Shown here piece after piece: positions 24,700-34,505 of a DNA stretch of 64,000 nucleotides. The stretch spans positions 102,631,189 to 102,695,188 of the forward strand of contig OV884009.1 in the NCBI GenBank assembly GCA_930367205.1, read 5' to 3'. The position numbers and the translations under genes were made by a program. Numbering within the stretch: the stretch's first letter is position 1; every line of letters begins with the position of its first letter. This DNA is from Acanthosoma haemorrhoidale. Taxonomy: Eukaryota; Arthropoda; Insecta; Hemiptera; Acanthosomatidae. A model generated the notes under the pieces. It was given only the letters and a program-made list of their open reading frames with translations. It was not told where the DNA came from and searched no databases.

Positions 24700-26470
24700 T
24701 GTTATTTATACAGTTAATATTTACAATATAAAAAGTGAAAATGAAAAAAAAATCTTACGAATAACAAGAAGGAACTAAGTAGGAATGTGTAGATGACATA
24801 AACAAGAAAAAAATACATAACATGACACAAAGTTGATAAGCTTATACATTTGTAATAATGCTAATGATAAGCTTAATAAATACTAGATTACCGCAAATAA
24901 CCAATAGCAGCTGATTTAACTTAAACATAATAGAGTAGGAATGAAACAAAAAAATAATAAAACAGGAATTATTGCAAGGGTGAAAAGAACGTGGATGGTT
25001 ATTGGGATGAATGAAAAATAAATAAACTGAATAATAATGATAGATTATTATTATTTAATTAGAATTTAAGATTAGGAGAATTTATGAACAACGAATATCG
25101 ATGGTATTAGAGTTCCAAAGGTTTGTAGGACGGATAAGAAAATAACAGGCAAAGGAAGGAGATTTGTGGAAGGGAAAATACAGGTGGAAATTACAGGATT
25201 TAGTAGCACCATACACCACACAACCGTAGTGAAAAAGGGGGCACACATGAGAGGCAACTAAGAGTTGGGGCGGGGCGTAAGTAATGGTAGGAGATTTTGG
25301 GCCCGATTGAGCCGATCAAGGTGGAAATAGATCGGTGGGTGAATTGAAAAATGTCTTTCTAGAACCTAGATTTGGATAGGCCGAGAATCGATGGCTAAGA
25401 TGGGAATATTATTTAGAGTTTTGAGGAGGGTCGTGGATTAATGATAATCCGCATTCAGTTGAAGATCGTGAAAAGATGTTGCCCCAGGCTCCAATTAGGT
25501 TCAGAATGATCTTCCTAAATCAATAAGGAGGTGGAAGGATAGGAATATTTAGGTGTCATCGCTATAAAGGTGGAATGAGCAAAAAAGGATAGATGTATGA
25601 AGGTCTTTGATGTAGACACAAAAAATTAATTACGAAACTGATGAACCCTGAGCTATACCGGAAGGCAACGATAGGGGTTGGGATGGAGATCGAATCATTA
25701 ATACCTGGGAGCAATTCGAAGTGATGATTTAGACCAGTTGACGGCACTGAAAGAAAAGGACGTAGGTAATATATATAAAATATAATTTAAATATAAGGAT
25801 AGATATGTTGTTGTCATTGGTGGATTGGAGGTCTTGCGTGTTTTGTTTAGAGCAGATTGGTTGAAAATCTTGACTGGAATACTGATTGGAGGGGATTTAA
25901 ACATGTTTCTAGAAATGAGGAAATTGGAGATTGAAATAGTCTTTCAGGGGGTTCGGAAAGGTTAGAGAGAATTGAAATGGGACGATCATTTTTAAGGGAG
26001 GTGGGGTCAGTAAATTTATTGGAGATACTTTATTTAATGGAAGAGCTATTTGCTTTTTTCCAGGAATGTGAAAATTTAAAGAGAAAATTATAAATATGAA
26101 GCAATAGGGGAAGAATTGTAGGAAGACAGAGCTTTAGGCATTTCACGGAAATGTCGTGTGGGCCTACCGAGTTCGTTCTTGATTTCATAGTTGAGGAAAT
26201 GAGACCGGAAGGAGAAATGTAAGAGATAAAGAAGTTGTATGGATGGAAATTACTACTGTTGTCAATTTGGCTGGAGGAAAGGTGTTGGGATAAAACTGCC
26301 GGTTATCGATATGACAAACAAGAGAGGTGTTTGGTTTAATGAGAGAAAATTTGTAGAGGAAGTCCCATTTTGAGCGGCAGTATGTTGTAGAAGATAAGCA
26401 CTAATGAAAGAATTTAGATTGGGCAAGACGGATTATGCACTGATCAAGGATGCGAAAGGTTTTAAGGAGG
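24700..26470 (+). other. Purine-rich stretch, possible heavily decayed LINE endonuclease
   Basis: The + strand is unusually rich in A and G for about 1.7 kb. One frame reads 'GILIGGDLNMFLEMRK' (about 25,880), resembling the 'GGDFN' box of LINE endonucleases, and about 120 bases later 'FLREVGSVNLLEILY' in the style of the segment that follows it. No continuous ORF survives. The assignment is tentative. Confidence 0.3.
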
Positions 26471-26699
26471 AATTCATCTTCCGGGTGTGAATAAACCTTC
26501 TTCTTAATGCGTTCCGACGCCTCATTAAATATTTAATCTACTGAGTCATCCCGTGTTGTTTTGCAGCGTGTTGCTGCAATTTCACCGCTGCCAACACTAG
26601 AAGACTCTCTTCATGGATCTGAAAACACTCGCCTACATTTTTATAAATCACACAACCACCACCATGCGATCCACCTCAGATGCTCACGTAGTCGGATCT

Positions 26700-27026
26700 G
26701 ATTGGCGTTTAAAAAGTCTTACCTGAGATCTAGTCTTGGCGCTGATGGCCTTCATAACTTTCTTAGTGGGTACTTCCTTCTTCTTTCCATTAGACCAGCA
26801 CTCCTTGGAAGAGAGTGTCCCTTCCACTTGGACGACGGATTCTGGGGCACCATAACCTAGTAGAATGCCAATGAATTGAGGTTACGGTAGATGATTCAGT
26901 AGTAAGATTGACCAGAAAGCGTTTGTCCGAAAAATTGCTAAGAAAATTAGTATTTAGATCACCAATTACATGATTATGTGAAGAGACAAGGTTGTAGAGA
27001 GTTGATTTAAGTACACACATATCCAT
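26700..27026 (-). pseudogene. Probable LINE endonuclease fragment (- strand)
   Basis: The - strand frame contains 'HNHVIGDLNTNFLSN' followed by 'KRFLVNLTTESSTVTSI' and 'HSTRLW', which follows the pattern of Jockey/CR1 endonucleases (GDFN, then LTVLPL..THH). In a shifted frame a further open segment of about 45 codons ends in 'PTKKVMKAISAKTRSQ' directly before a GT (about 26,724), which I cannot assign. Confidence 0.4.
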
Positions 27027-27047
27027 ACATACAGTACGTATATATAG

Positions 27048-27221
27048 GTATGGGAATGTTAGGCCTAATATTACGTAGCCCCATGTAAATAAAGGCTGTA
27101 AACATATATAGAGGATTAGAAGCGGGATAAAGACAGTTTAAACCTAGCCGTTGTTCATGCAGCATTTCCCTTTACTCTCGTTCTTTTTTTTGTAATCGTC
27201 TAACGCCCATAGACAATAACT
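27048..27221 (+). repeat. Gypsy copy B 5' LTR (5' end missing)
   Basis: Matches the 3' LTR at 28,873-29,062 ('ttaggcctaatattacgtag', 'aaacctagccgttgttca', 'gacaataact') with scattered differences, indicating greater age than the neighbouring full element. The first roughly 20 bases, including AGTTAAGG, are replaced by 'acgtatatatag'. Confidence 0.88.
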
Positions 27222-27238
27222 GGTGCCGATACCCGAGA
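27221..27238 (+). other. Primer-binding site, tRNA-Phe type (Gypsy B)
   Basis: TGGTGCCGATACCCGAGA, two mismatches from the complement of the tRNA-Phe 3' end seen intact at 29,305. Confidence 0.75.
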
Positions 27239-27307
27239 CTACGAACGTTCAATTAAACGACGTGTGGGTCAGTTTTTTTTTGTTGTTGATTGTTTTTTTT
27301 TATATAA

Positions 27308-27780
27308 CCGAGTGGAATTGTGGGAGGCAGCCTTCAAAGTTCAGCTGTTGCCTAACGAAACGTTGGTGGAAGCTCACGCAAACTCCCTGCGTGGATGAAA
27401 GTGCGGGTGGCGACGTCGCAAGACCTGAGAAGGGCACTCTCGGACTTTTTTCAGGAGAACTTCGGTGAGTTAAGTCATTTTTTTAAAGGCGGTGACAGAC
27501 TCATTGAGAGAGTGGAAGCAAAGGTGAATGAAGGTCAACTTGATCCAGGCGACGTGAAGTCGATTAAGGCAGAGTTGGTGTGTGCAGGGTAAGAAGAATT
27601 GTATAAAACCCAATACCTAATAAATAGGCCGATGAAGACATCCCATGGATGGTAGTAAAGGAATGGTCGAAGAAGGCATACGTAGGGGGCGGCCGTTGGA
27701 CACCGGAGGAGGACATCTTTCAAATGTTCCTGGAAACACGACGATCGAAACAGATAAAAGGGCAGTACGCTGACTAACAG
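27308..27780 (+). pseudogene. Gypsy B gag remnant
   Basis: Aligns with the start of the gag at 29,414: 'VELWEAAFKVQLLPNET', then 'MKVRVATSQDLRRALSD', 'HFFKGGDRLIERVEAKV', 'DPGDVKSIKAELVC' and, after frame changes, 'GGGRWTPEEDIFQMF'. Stops and shifts break it. Because the last segment is in the ancestral frame, it is useful for judging the frame break in copy A. Confidence 0.85.
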
Positions 27781-28660
27781 GGTATCGTGGTGAATTTCAC
27801 ATTGCCATATAATAGTCCCCTGTGGGCAGTAAAGAAGAAAGGGACATGGGGCAAGGAGAAATACCGAGTGGTCATCGACTACAGAAAGTTGAACGAAAAT
27901 ACAGTAGACGAGAAATACCCCATCAACCGCTTTGAGGATATCCTAGATAGATTAGGTGAGGCGAAGATATTTAGCACTTTGGACCTAAAGGTGGGTTACC
28001 AGGAGATCCGGAATGTATCTACGGGACCAACATAAGACCGCATTCACATTCGAACGGGGGCATTATGAGTTCACAAGAATACCGTATGGATTAAAGAAAC
28101 TGTCTGCGGAAAGCGTCTCTGAAAAAGTCGCTCTTAAGACAGGAGCAGGAAAACGTTTTAGGTCATATAATCTCCAGCGCGGGAGTGCAACCAGACTGCA
28201 GTAAAGTCGAGGCGATCCAGCCTCCTCTACAAGAACCTCCTGAGGAAAGGACGGCATGTAGTGATCACACCAGTAATGGAGCACAATCTACGGCGATGCA
28301 TGAAGCAGCTGCAGGAGGAACCGGTATTAGCCTGTCCAGATTTTCTCTACAATTCACGATCACCACCGACGCCAGTGAGTACGCATCCCAATGCCCATTG
28401 CCCAATCTATCAAGGGGAACCGAAGGGCTAGAACCGAACGTAGCTATGGAGTAGGCAGTTCTGGGATATAATCACTCCATGCAATCAGCCACGGGATCCT
28501 CATAAGTCGAGACCCTTTTCGGACTTTAAGGACGGCGTAGGGATAGCAGGAGTACAGCGGTCGATGCGCTTGCCCCTACGCCCCAGGCGGTACTCTCACA
28601 GGACCGCGATGAAGGGGAGAAACCGATAGCATACGCTAGCAGGCGCCTCACTGATCCTGA
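27781..28660 (+). pseudogene. Gypsy B pol remnant (RT and RNase H pieces)
   Basis: After the gag remnant the sequence jumps into RT: 'YNSPLWAVKKKG', 'KYRVVIDYRKLNENTVDEKY', 'AKIFSTLDLKVGYQEI', then broken fragments including 'FERGHYEFTRIPYGLKK', and RNase H scraps ('ITTDASEYA', 'KPIAYASRRLTDPE'). The gag C-terminus, protease, the RT catalytic YMDD region and most of integrase are missing or scrambled. Confidence 0.85.
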
Positions 28661-28838
28661 GAACCGGTAGAAATCTTTTATCGGTATCAGCCGAAGTAGA
28701 AATTTTTTATTTGTTTTTGTGTTGTATATATCTGGAGGACGTTTTTTTTTTCTTTCTCTCTTGGTGTGCCAACTTTTGTACTAATCAGTTTCTTAATTTT
28801 ATTTTTCTATGTACATGTCATTATGTCGCTTGCCCTAG

Positions 28839-28861
28839 GTTTACGAGGAATGTTCGTAAAC
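28839..28861 (+). other. Hairpin next to the polypurine tract (Gypsy B)
   Basis: GTTTACGA (28,839-28,846) pairs with TCGTAAAC (28,854-28,861) around a 7-nt loop. The same arrangement exists in copy A at 34,276-34,299. Confidence 0.75.
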
Positions 28862-28872
28862 TGGTAGGGGGG
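28862..28872 (+). other. Polypurine tract (Gypsy B)
   Basis: TGGTAGGGGGG directly before the 3' LTR, the plus-strand priming site. Confidence 0.8.
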
Positions 28873-29062
28873 AGTTAAGGCTCGTGGTATGGCAATGTTA
28901 GGCCTAATATTACGTAGCCCCATGTAAAGAAAGGCTGTAAACATATATATAGAGCATTAGAAGAAGAATAAAAACAGTTTAAACCTAGCCGTTGTTCATA
29001 TATCATTTCCCTTTACTCTCGTTCTTTTTTTTCTAATCGTCTAAAGCTGATAGACAATAACT
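28873..29062 (+). repeat. Gypsy copy B 3' LTR, followed by another PBS
   Basis: AGTTAAGGC..AATAACT, 190 bp, with AATAAA before 'aacag'. It is followed at 29,062-29,074 by TGGTGCCGAAACC, a second primer-binding site. This means the LTR also once headed another internal region, as in tandem or recombined elements, before truncation at the TA tract. Confidence 0.85.
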
Positions 29063-29078
29063 GGTGCCGAAACCAGAC

Positions 29079-29082
<4 letters not shown>

Positions 29083-29120
<38 letters not shown>
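29083..29120. repeat. (TA)n tract, insertion target of the young Gypsy
   Basis: About 38 bp of TA repeats immediately 5' of the element; a TA remnant (34,496-34,505) also follows its 3' LTR. Confidence 0.9.
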
Positions 29121-29122
<2 letters not shown>

Positions 29123-29305
29123 TTAAGGTTCGGACGTCGTAGGCAGCCAGCCTAATCCTTAAGTCATCGGGATGTAAACATCCCGAATGTATTTAGAGAG
29201 GCTTTAAAAGGGTCAAATAAAAACAGTCTTGTGACAACTCTCGTTCAGTAACTACATTCAACCTCTTTCCTTTTTCTTCTCGTTTTTCGTTGACGATCGT
29301 TAACT
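29121..29305 (+). repeat. Gypsy A 5' LTR
   Basis: AGTTAAGG..GTTAACT, 185 bp. Inside are a palindrome 'cgggatgtaaacatcccg' (about 29,168-29,185), a TATA-like 'tttaaaag' (about 29,203) and AATAAA at 29,216-29,221, i.e. promoter and poly(A) signals packed close together. Confidence 0.95.
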
Positions 29306-29322
29306 GGTGCCGAAACCCGGGA
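29305..29322 (+). other. Primer-binding site complementary to tRNA-Phe
   Basis: TGGTGCCGAAACCCGGGA is the exact complement of the usual metazoan tRNA-Phe 3' end (..TCCCGGGTTTCGGCACCA). Its first T overlaps the last base of the LTR. Confidence 0.85.
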
Positions 29323-29413
29323 GCGGAGTGGGTTCGAGTCATTAACGTGCGAGTTGGTTTTTGTTTTTTTTTTCCTTCTTATTCACTTTCGTGTGATTTA
29401 ATTAAAGTAGGTA

Positions 29414-30584
29414 ATGGTGGAATTGCGGCCGGCAGCGTTTGAAGTTCCACAGTTACCTAAAGAAACCATGGCTGAAGCCCATGCGAACTCACTGGCGTGG
29501 ATGAAGGTGCGGGCAGTGACGTCACAGGACATGAGGAAAATGATCTCAGACCTCGAAAAATTTTCTGGGGAAATAGGTGAGTTAAATCATTTTCTCAAAG
29601 GTGGAGATAGGATTATGGGGAGGATACAAGCCAAGATGGACGAAGGGTTACTCGACCCAGGTGACGCTAAGTCAATAAAGGCAGACCTGGTGTGCAGGGT
29701 GAAAAGGAAGGTGCTGAACCTGATACAGGCGGACGAGGAAACCCCATGGGAGATAGTAAAGACGAGACTGAAAAAAGCATATGGGGGGGGGACGATGGAC
29801 CCCAGAGGAGGATATATTCCAAATGTTTCGAGAAATGAAATCTCCGAGACAGAATAGTGGACAGTATGCTGCAGTCCTGGTTGTCCGCTACAATAAAATA
29901 AATGAGAAAATGAGGGAGACAACTAGCGCCGATGAAGTGGAGGGCAGGATGGGATTCCTGTCTACAATCTTAAAGGTACAATTAGCGAAGGAGACGGGAA
30001 GGAAGGAAGGGTTCCCTAATGAGCGATCGTTCCTCGAATGCGCCCAGGCGATGATAGATGCTAGCGCAAGGGAAGAAGGAGTAAAAATGAACGAAGATGA
30101 CAACGATTGGAGCCAGATCCCATATAGGAGAAACAGGACCCCAAAAGCAGTGTGGAGGAGACAGGAAACGCCGTTTGCCGGTAGAGACAGGGGAGCGACA
30201 AGAGAGAGAAGATTGGGAGTGACGAGGCCTAGGTACGCACCTCGGAAAGAAGAAAGGAAATGTCATGGTTGTGGAAAGACGGGCCATCTGGTAGCTCAGT
30301 GCCCTCGCACTAAGTGCTTTGAGTGTGGGGAAGAAGGACACATAGCAAGACAATGTCCATACTTGTTTCGTAGAAGGGAATTTCACAAAGCAGAACCAAC
30401 GGAGGTGAATAACCAGGAAATCCGGGAGAGGCGGAGCGCGACACCAAGAGAAATTGGATCATCGCGCGACGAGTCATCAGGGACGTCGGAGACAGACGGA
30501 GAGGAGTCGAAGCGCAGCGGGAGCAGACGACGAGAGTGGCAGAAGAATCCCTCGCGCAGATGGGAGCGGCGTACGGAGGCCTGA
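29414..30584 (+). pseudogene. gag: Gypsy A gag (frameshifted)
   Basis: Structural polyprotein that packages the retrotransposon RNA. The first frame starts at the ATG 29,414 and runs to 29,857. The continuation lies in another frame overlapping from 29,781 and stops at the TGA 30,582-30,584. The switch coincides with a run of nine G at about 29,778-29,786; copy B keeps the two parts in one frame. The second part carries two CCHC zinc knuckles, 'CHGCGKTGHLVAQC' (about 30,261) and 'CFECGEEGHIARQC' (about 30,318), followed by an Arg/Ser/Glu-rich tail. A homopolymer sequencing error is as plausible as a real mutation. Confidence 0.88.
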
Positions 30585-30850
30585 GGAGAGTGGCAGCAGA
30601 GAGGCGACCGCATCCTAAGGTGCAATACAGTGCGGGAAAGGATGTGTGGTTTGCCAATTATCGAGTTCAGGAAGGGGGAGAGGTGCCTCATTGATACTGG
30701 CAGCACCAATACAATAATATCTCGTGGTGCGTTAGAGAGATTGCGTGGAGGAGAGAGGGCACACCAGATCAAGGTATGTAAGTGTAAATTACTTACTCTT
30801 GGGGGACCCTGCGAAGTAATGGGAGAAGCGGTCGTGGGGCGAATGGAAAG
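30585..30850 (+). pseudogene. pro: Gypsy A protease (retropepsin), frame broken
   Basis: The frame continues directly from gag after one in-frame TGA (30,582-30,584); there is no shift between gag and protease. The aspartic protease active site 'CLIDTGSTNTIIS' lies at about 30,690-30,728, and the flap/body follow. Near 30,835-30,850 the frame is lost, because the C-terminal protease segment ('YQIIVGCDLLGN', about 30,915) is in the RT frame. The lone TGA could be read through or be a nonsense mutation. Confidence 0.8.
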
Positions 30851-32100
30851 GAAGAATGGGCGAAAGTAATGGGTGACATAAAAGTACACGTCGTGGGAGA
30901 CATGCCACGGGAATACCAGATAATAGTGGGGTGTGATTTACTGGGAAATGTAGGCGCGCGCATCGAAAACGAGGGTGAGAACTGGAGGATCAAAATAGGG
31001 AAGCGAACCTATCGAAGCCGGGGGGGGGGCGTAAGGGGCGAAACGGAGCAAATAGGAGCGGTTAAGAGAGTGGAGGATTGGAGGGAGAGTCTGAGGAGCG
31101 AGTTTAGGGATACTTTTTTCGCTGAAGGGGACAAGCTAGGAGCAACGGGGAAAACGCTACATGAGATCCCGTTAAAAGTAGAGCGGGTGACGTATGTGAA
31201 GGAGAGGCGGTATCCGCAAGCGCTCAGACATCACATTAGAAAGGAGATCGAGGATCTCAAGCGCCAAGGTATTATCAGAGATAGCACGTCTCCGTATAAT
31301 AGCCCTTTGTGGGCAGTGAAAAAGAAAAGTCGACCGGGAGAATGTGAGGAAAAATACCGAGTCGTGGTGGATTTTCGGAAACTTAACGATAATACCCTGG
31401 ACGAAAAATATCCGATCCCGCGGTTCGAAGACATCCTAGACAGACTAAACGGTGCAAAAATTTTTAGCACATTGGACCTAAAAGCAGGGTACCATCAGAT
31501 CAAACTAGCTGCGCATGACCAACATAAAACGGCGTTTTCGTTTGAAAGAGGGCATTTTGAGTTCACGAGAATGCCGTTCGGTCTCAAAAATGCTCCAATA
31601 ACCTTTCAGCGTCTCATGGACGAACTTCTGAGAGTAATGGACGAAAATATGTGCCAAATTTACATGGATGACCTGCTGATCTTCAGCCGAACGGAATCGG
31701 AACATATTCAACACCTCCAGAACGTATTTGAGAGATTAAGGGATTTCGGGTTGAAACTGTCAATAGACAAATCGTCACTGGGGCAGGAGCAGATTAGTTT
31801 TTTAGGGCACACAATCTCACAGGAAGGGGTTCAACCAGACTTGACGAAAGTAGAAGCGATCCAGAGAATGGAGGTGCCAAAAGATGTAAAAGGGATTCGG
31901 AGATTACTGGGCACGCTCAATTACTACCACCGTTTCGTGCCGGACATGTCAGAATATATGGTACCCATTAACAATTTACTACGGAAAGGAGCACGGATAA
32001 TGATCACGCCGCTGATAGAGCAGAATATCCGCAAATGCTTGGCACGTTTGCAGGAGGCGCCGATTTTGGCTTTCCCTAACTTTGAGAAGGATCCACGATC
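30842..32100 (+). pseudogene. pol: Gypsy A reverse transcriptase
   Basis: Open frame in which the ATG at 30,869 is incidental. The first residues complete the protease ('VGCDLLGNVGARI'). RT begins at about 31,190. Conserved blocks are 'SPYNSPLWAVKKK', 'YRVVVDFRKLNDNT', 'KIFSTLDLKAGYHQI' (catalytic Asp), 'FTRMPFGLKNAPITFQRLMD' and 'CQIYMDDLLIFS' (catalytic YMDD, about 31,655-31,690), then 'FLGHTIS' and the connection domain 'GTLNYYHRFVP'. All RT catalytic residues are intact. The frame runs into nonsense after about 32,093, where the RNase H sequence moves to another frame. Confidence 0.93.
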
Positions 32101-33966
32101 ACCACCGACGCAAGCGACTATGCCTTGGGGGCAGTATTGTCACAGGAAGGCGAAGACGGGGAAAGACCGGTGGCTTACGCGAGCAGACGCCTGACGGACA
32201 CGGAGGCGCGGTACAGCGCTCTGGAACGAGAACTCCTCGGGATAGTGTGGGCCATTGGGCACTTCCGTCCGTATGTATTTGGCAGAAGGTTTCGAATACA
32301 TACGGATCACCGACCTCTTCAATGGGTCGGAAAACTCAAAGAATCCTCCTCAAGGGTAACAAGGTGGAAGGAATTCTTAGCCCAATACAATCTTGATATT
32401 GTATATAAGCCAGGCAAAGACAACGTCGTGGCAGATTGGCTGTCGCGCGCTATTATGGTGAACGCCATAGAAGAAGGGGAAACATCGAGCGGTATGAGGC
32501 AGTTCATTGAGGAATGGACGCCTGGAGAAGCGGGCAGGAGCAGCACGCGGGAAGATAGTGACAGGAAAGTGGGCCCACCATCAGACGAGTCTATAGGGGA
32601 GAGACCACGGGATATGGAGACGACGGACGAAATTATCAATGATAAGCGGAGGCAGATCATTTGGAAAACTCAAACATCGGGTGCTCTGAAAATACTCCAT
32701 AGTACGTACGGCAGGAGTCAGATCGCGACGATTTGGTCACCACCGGGAGTTCGAGGAGATCAAATTTGTCAGGCTCTCAAGGACGTGTCCAAACCCGGCA
32801 AAACACACCATTTATTCGTGGGCAACGCGACTGTGTGGGACAAAATTAACAAGCTGTGGCAGAAAGAGCTGTTGGGGGTGGATCGCTCGTTCATTCGGTG
32901 TCTTTCCGTGGTCCAAACCCTGCGGGACAAGGAGCAGCAACGCGAGGTAACACTGGCGTATCACCAAGGAAAAACCAACCACCGCGGTGGGCAGGAGACG
33001 GCACAAGCACTACGAAGGCGCTATTTTTGGTGGGGGATGCAGCGGACTATTCAGGAGGTAATCGGAGCATGCGAAGTTTGTCAGAAGACGAAATATGATA
33101 GACATCCCCCGCAGGGACTCCAGGAGGAATCACCCACGGCAGAAGCACCACTGACGGAGATTCAAGTGGACACCTTCACGTGGCGGGGTTTTAAGTGGGC
33201 CACTATCATCGACCCATTTAGCAAAGTGGCTATGGCCTACGCGGTGGGAGACAAGTCATCAGATTTCATATTACAAGCCCTCAACACATGGTTTCAATTC
33301 TACGGCATACCAGAGAGGATCTCGTCGGACGGGGGACGGGAGTTTGACGATGCAACTGTGAGAGCCGAAATGCAAAAACGGGATGTGGCATGGCATTTTA
33401 ATACCCCCGGGCATCCCAAGAGCAGGGGAACCATCGAAAGGTTACACAGCACCCTCAGCGACCACTTACGCGTGTACCAGGTGGATAAAGGCCTGTCGGC
33501 GAACGTAGCGATGCCAATGGCGGTGGCGGCATACAACCACTCGATACATGCCACGACGGGGTTAGCACCCTTCGAAATTTTGTTCGGATTACGAGTGAGA
33601 CCGAGGAACTGGCCAGAGACGGTGGCGGATGAGGGAATGGTGGCACAGCTCCATAACACCCACATACAGCTCGGAAGGATGTGGTACAAAGTACGCGATA
33701 AGATTATGCGCGAAAAATCCAAGCGCGTGGCACGGGCAAATTTGAAGGTGCGGGATCGCATAGGAGCAATATCGATTGGGACCGTTGTGTACAGAAAAGT
33801 CGTGTCAAATCGTAGTAAGGAACTTGTTCGGTATGAGGGGCCCTTTAAGGTCATCATAATTCGGGAACATAATCTCGTGACCATCGAGAGTATGACCACC
33901 CCAAAGAAGAGGCGAACCGTTCATATTGAACAGTTGAAACTCCCAACACAGGGGGGAGGGTGTTGA
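32094..33966 (+). pseudogene. pol: Gypsy A RNase H and integrase
   Basis: Continuous frame to the TGA at 33,964-33,966. RNase H: 'TDASDYALGAVLS' (the frame just after the break), 'ALERELLGIVWAI' and 'HTDHRPLQWVG'. Integrase: HHCC zinc finger 'YHQGKTNHRGG' .. 'CEVCQKTK' (about 32,960-33,085), DDE core with Asp in 'IQVDTFTWRGFKW', Asp in 'ISSDGGREFDD' and Glu in 'GTIERLHSTLSDHL', then a C-terminal domain with 'GPFKVIIIREHNLVTI'. No chromodomain is visible. The integrase region itself appears undamaged. Confidence 0.93.
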
Positions 33967-34275
33967 ATGTGCGTAAGATGGTGTGCCCTCGATCCGATAC
34001 GGAGCAACTGATCCGGAATCATATACTTCACATGTGCTGCTCAGAGAGAGTTTTTGTTTTCATTATTTATATTGTGGATGTTCCATTTTTTTTTTTACCT
34101 GGCAGCCACCGGGTCCAGGGCGAATGTATTATTTTTTGTAATTATTATTTTTGTTTTATTTCTGTACTATCCCTTTTCTTTGTGTCCTGTTTTTTTGTGT
34201 GGACTATGAATATATTAGACCGTAAACGTGATGTAAGGGATTACAGGCTGTGTGCTGCGTGCGGCGGACCTTGGA
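33967..34275 (+). other. Gypsy A 3' untranslated region
   Basis: T-rich, with no env. A frame from about 33,960 to 34,316 contains hydrophobic runs (FFFLPG, FVSCFFVW) but no signal/fusion/TM architecture of an envelope protein and no counterpart in copy B. Confidence 0.7.
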
Positions 34276-34299
34276 GTTTACGAAGAGATATGCGTAAAC
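34276..34299 (+). other. Hairpin next to the polypurine tract (Gypsy A)
   Basis: GTTTACG (34,276-34,282) pairs with CGTAAAC (34,293-34,299), 10-nt loop, abutting the PPT. Counterpart of 28,839-28,861 in copy B, where the loop sequence differs but the stem is kept. Confidence 0.75.
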
Positions 34300-34310
34300 T
34301 GGCAGGGGGG
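34300..34310 (+). other. Polypurine tract (Gypsy A)
   Basis: TGGCAGGGGGG immediately before the 3' LTR. Confidence 0.85.
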
Positions 34311-34495
34311 AGTTAAGGTTCGGACGTCGTAGGCAGCCAGCCTAATCCTTAAGTCATCGGGATGTAAACATCCCGAATGTATTTAGAGAGGCTTTAAAAG
34401 GCTCAAATAAAAACAGTCTTGTGACAACTCTCGTTCAGTAACTACATTCAACCTCTTTCCTTTTTCTTCTCGTTTTTCGTTGACGATCGTTAACT
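34311..34495 (+). repeat. Gypsy A 3' LTR
   Basis: 185 bp, one difference from the 5' LTR. Followed by TATATATATA. Confidence 0.95.
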
Positions 34496-34505
34496 TATAT
34501 ATATA

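Larger units (their letters stand above)
27048..29062 (+). mobile_element. Decayed, internally deleted Gypsy element (copy B)
   Basis: Order: 5'-truncated LTR (27,048-27,221), primer-binding site, gag remnant, RT remnant fused after a large deletion, RNase H scraps, hairpin, polypurine tract, 3' LTR (28,873-29,062). It is related to the full-length Gypsy at 29,121-34,495 but clearly a different subfamily or older copy: the LTR sequences differ strongly while PBS, gag and pol align. Many stops and frameshifts are present. Confidence 0.88.
29121..34495 (+). mobile_element. Near-complete young Gypsy LTR retrotransposon (copy A)
   Basis: 5375 bp: LTR (185 bp), tRNA-Phe PBS, gag, protease, RT, RNase H, integrase, 3' UTR with hairpin, PPT, LTR. 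The two LTRs differ at one position (g/c near 29,212 versus 34,402), so the insertion is recent. Termini are AGTTAA..TTAACT, as in insect Gypsy/errantivirus relatives. The element sits in TA-repeat DNA, with TATA on both sides as the likely 4-bp duplication. There is no env-like ORF. The coding region is broken by a gag frameshift, an in-frame TGA between gag and pol, a protease frameshift and an RT/RNase H frameshift. Confidence 0.95.

Noticed and set aside
30310..30889. Several frames of 60-199 codons on the - strand between 29,587 and 33,899
   Set aside because: Antisense shadows of the GC-richer Gypsy gag-pol region.
33960..34316. Possible env ORF downstream of pol
   Set aside because: Short, no signal peptide/furin/fusion/TM order, not conserved in copy B. 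Treated as 3' UTR.
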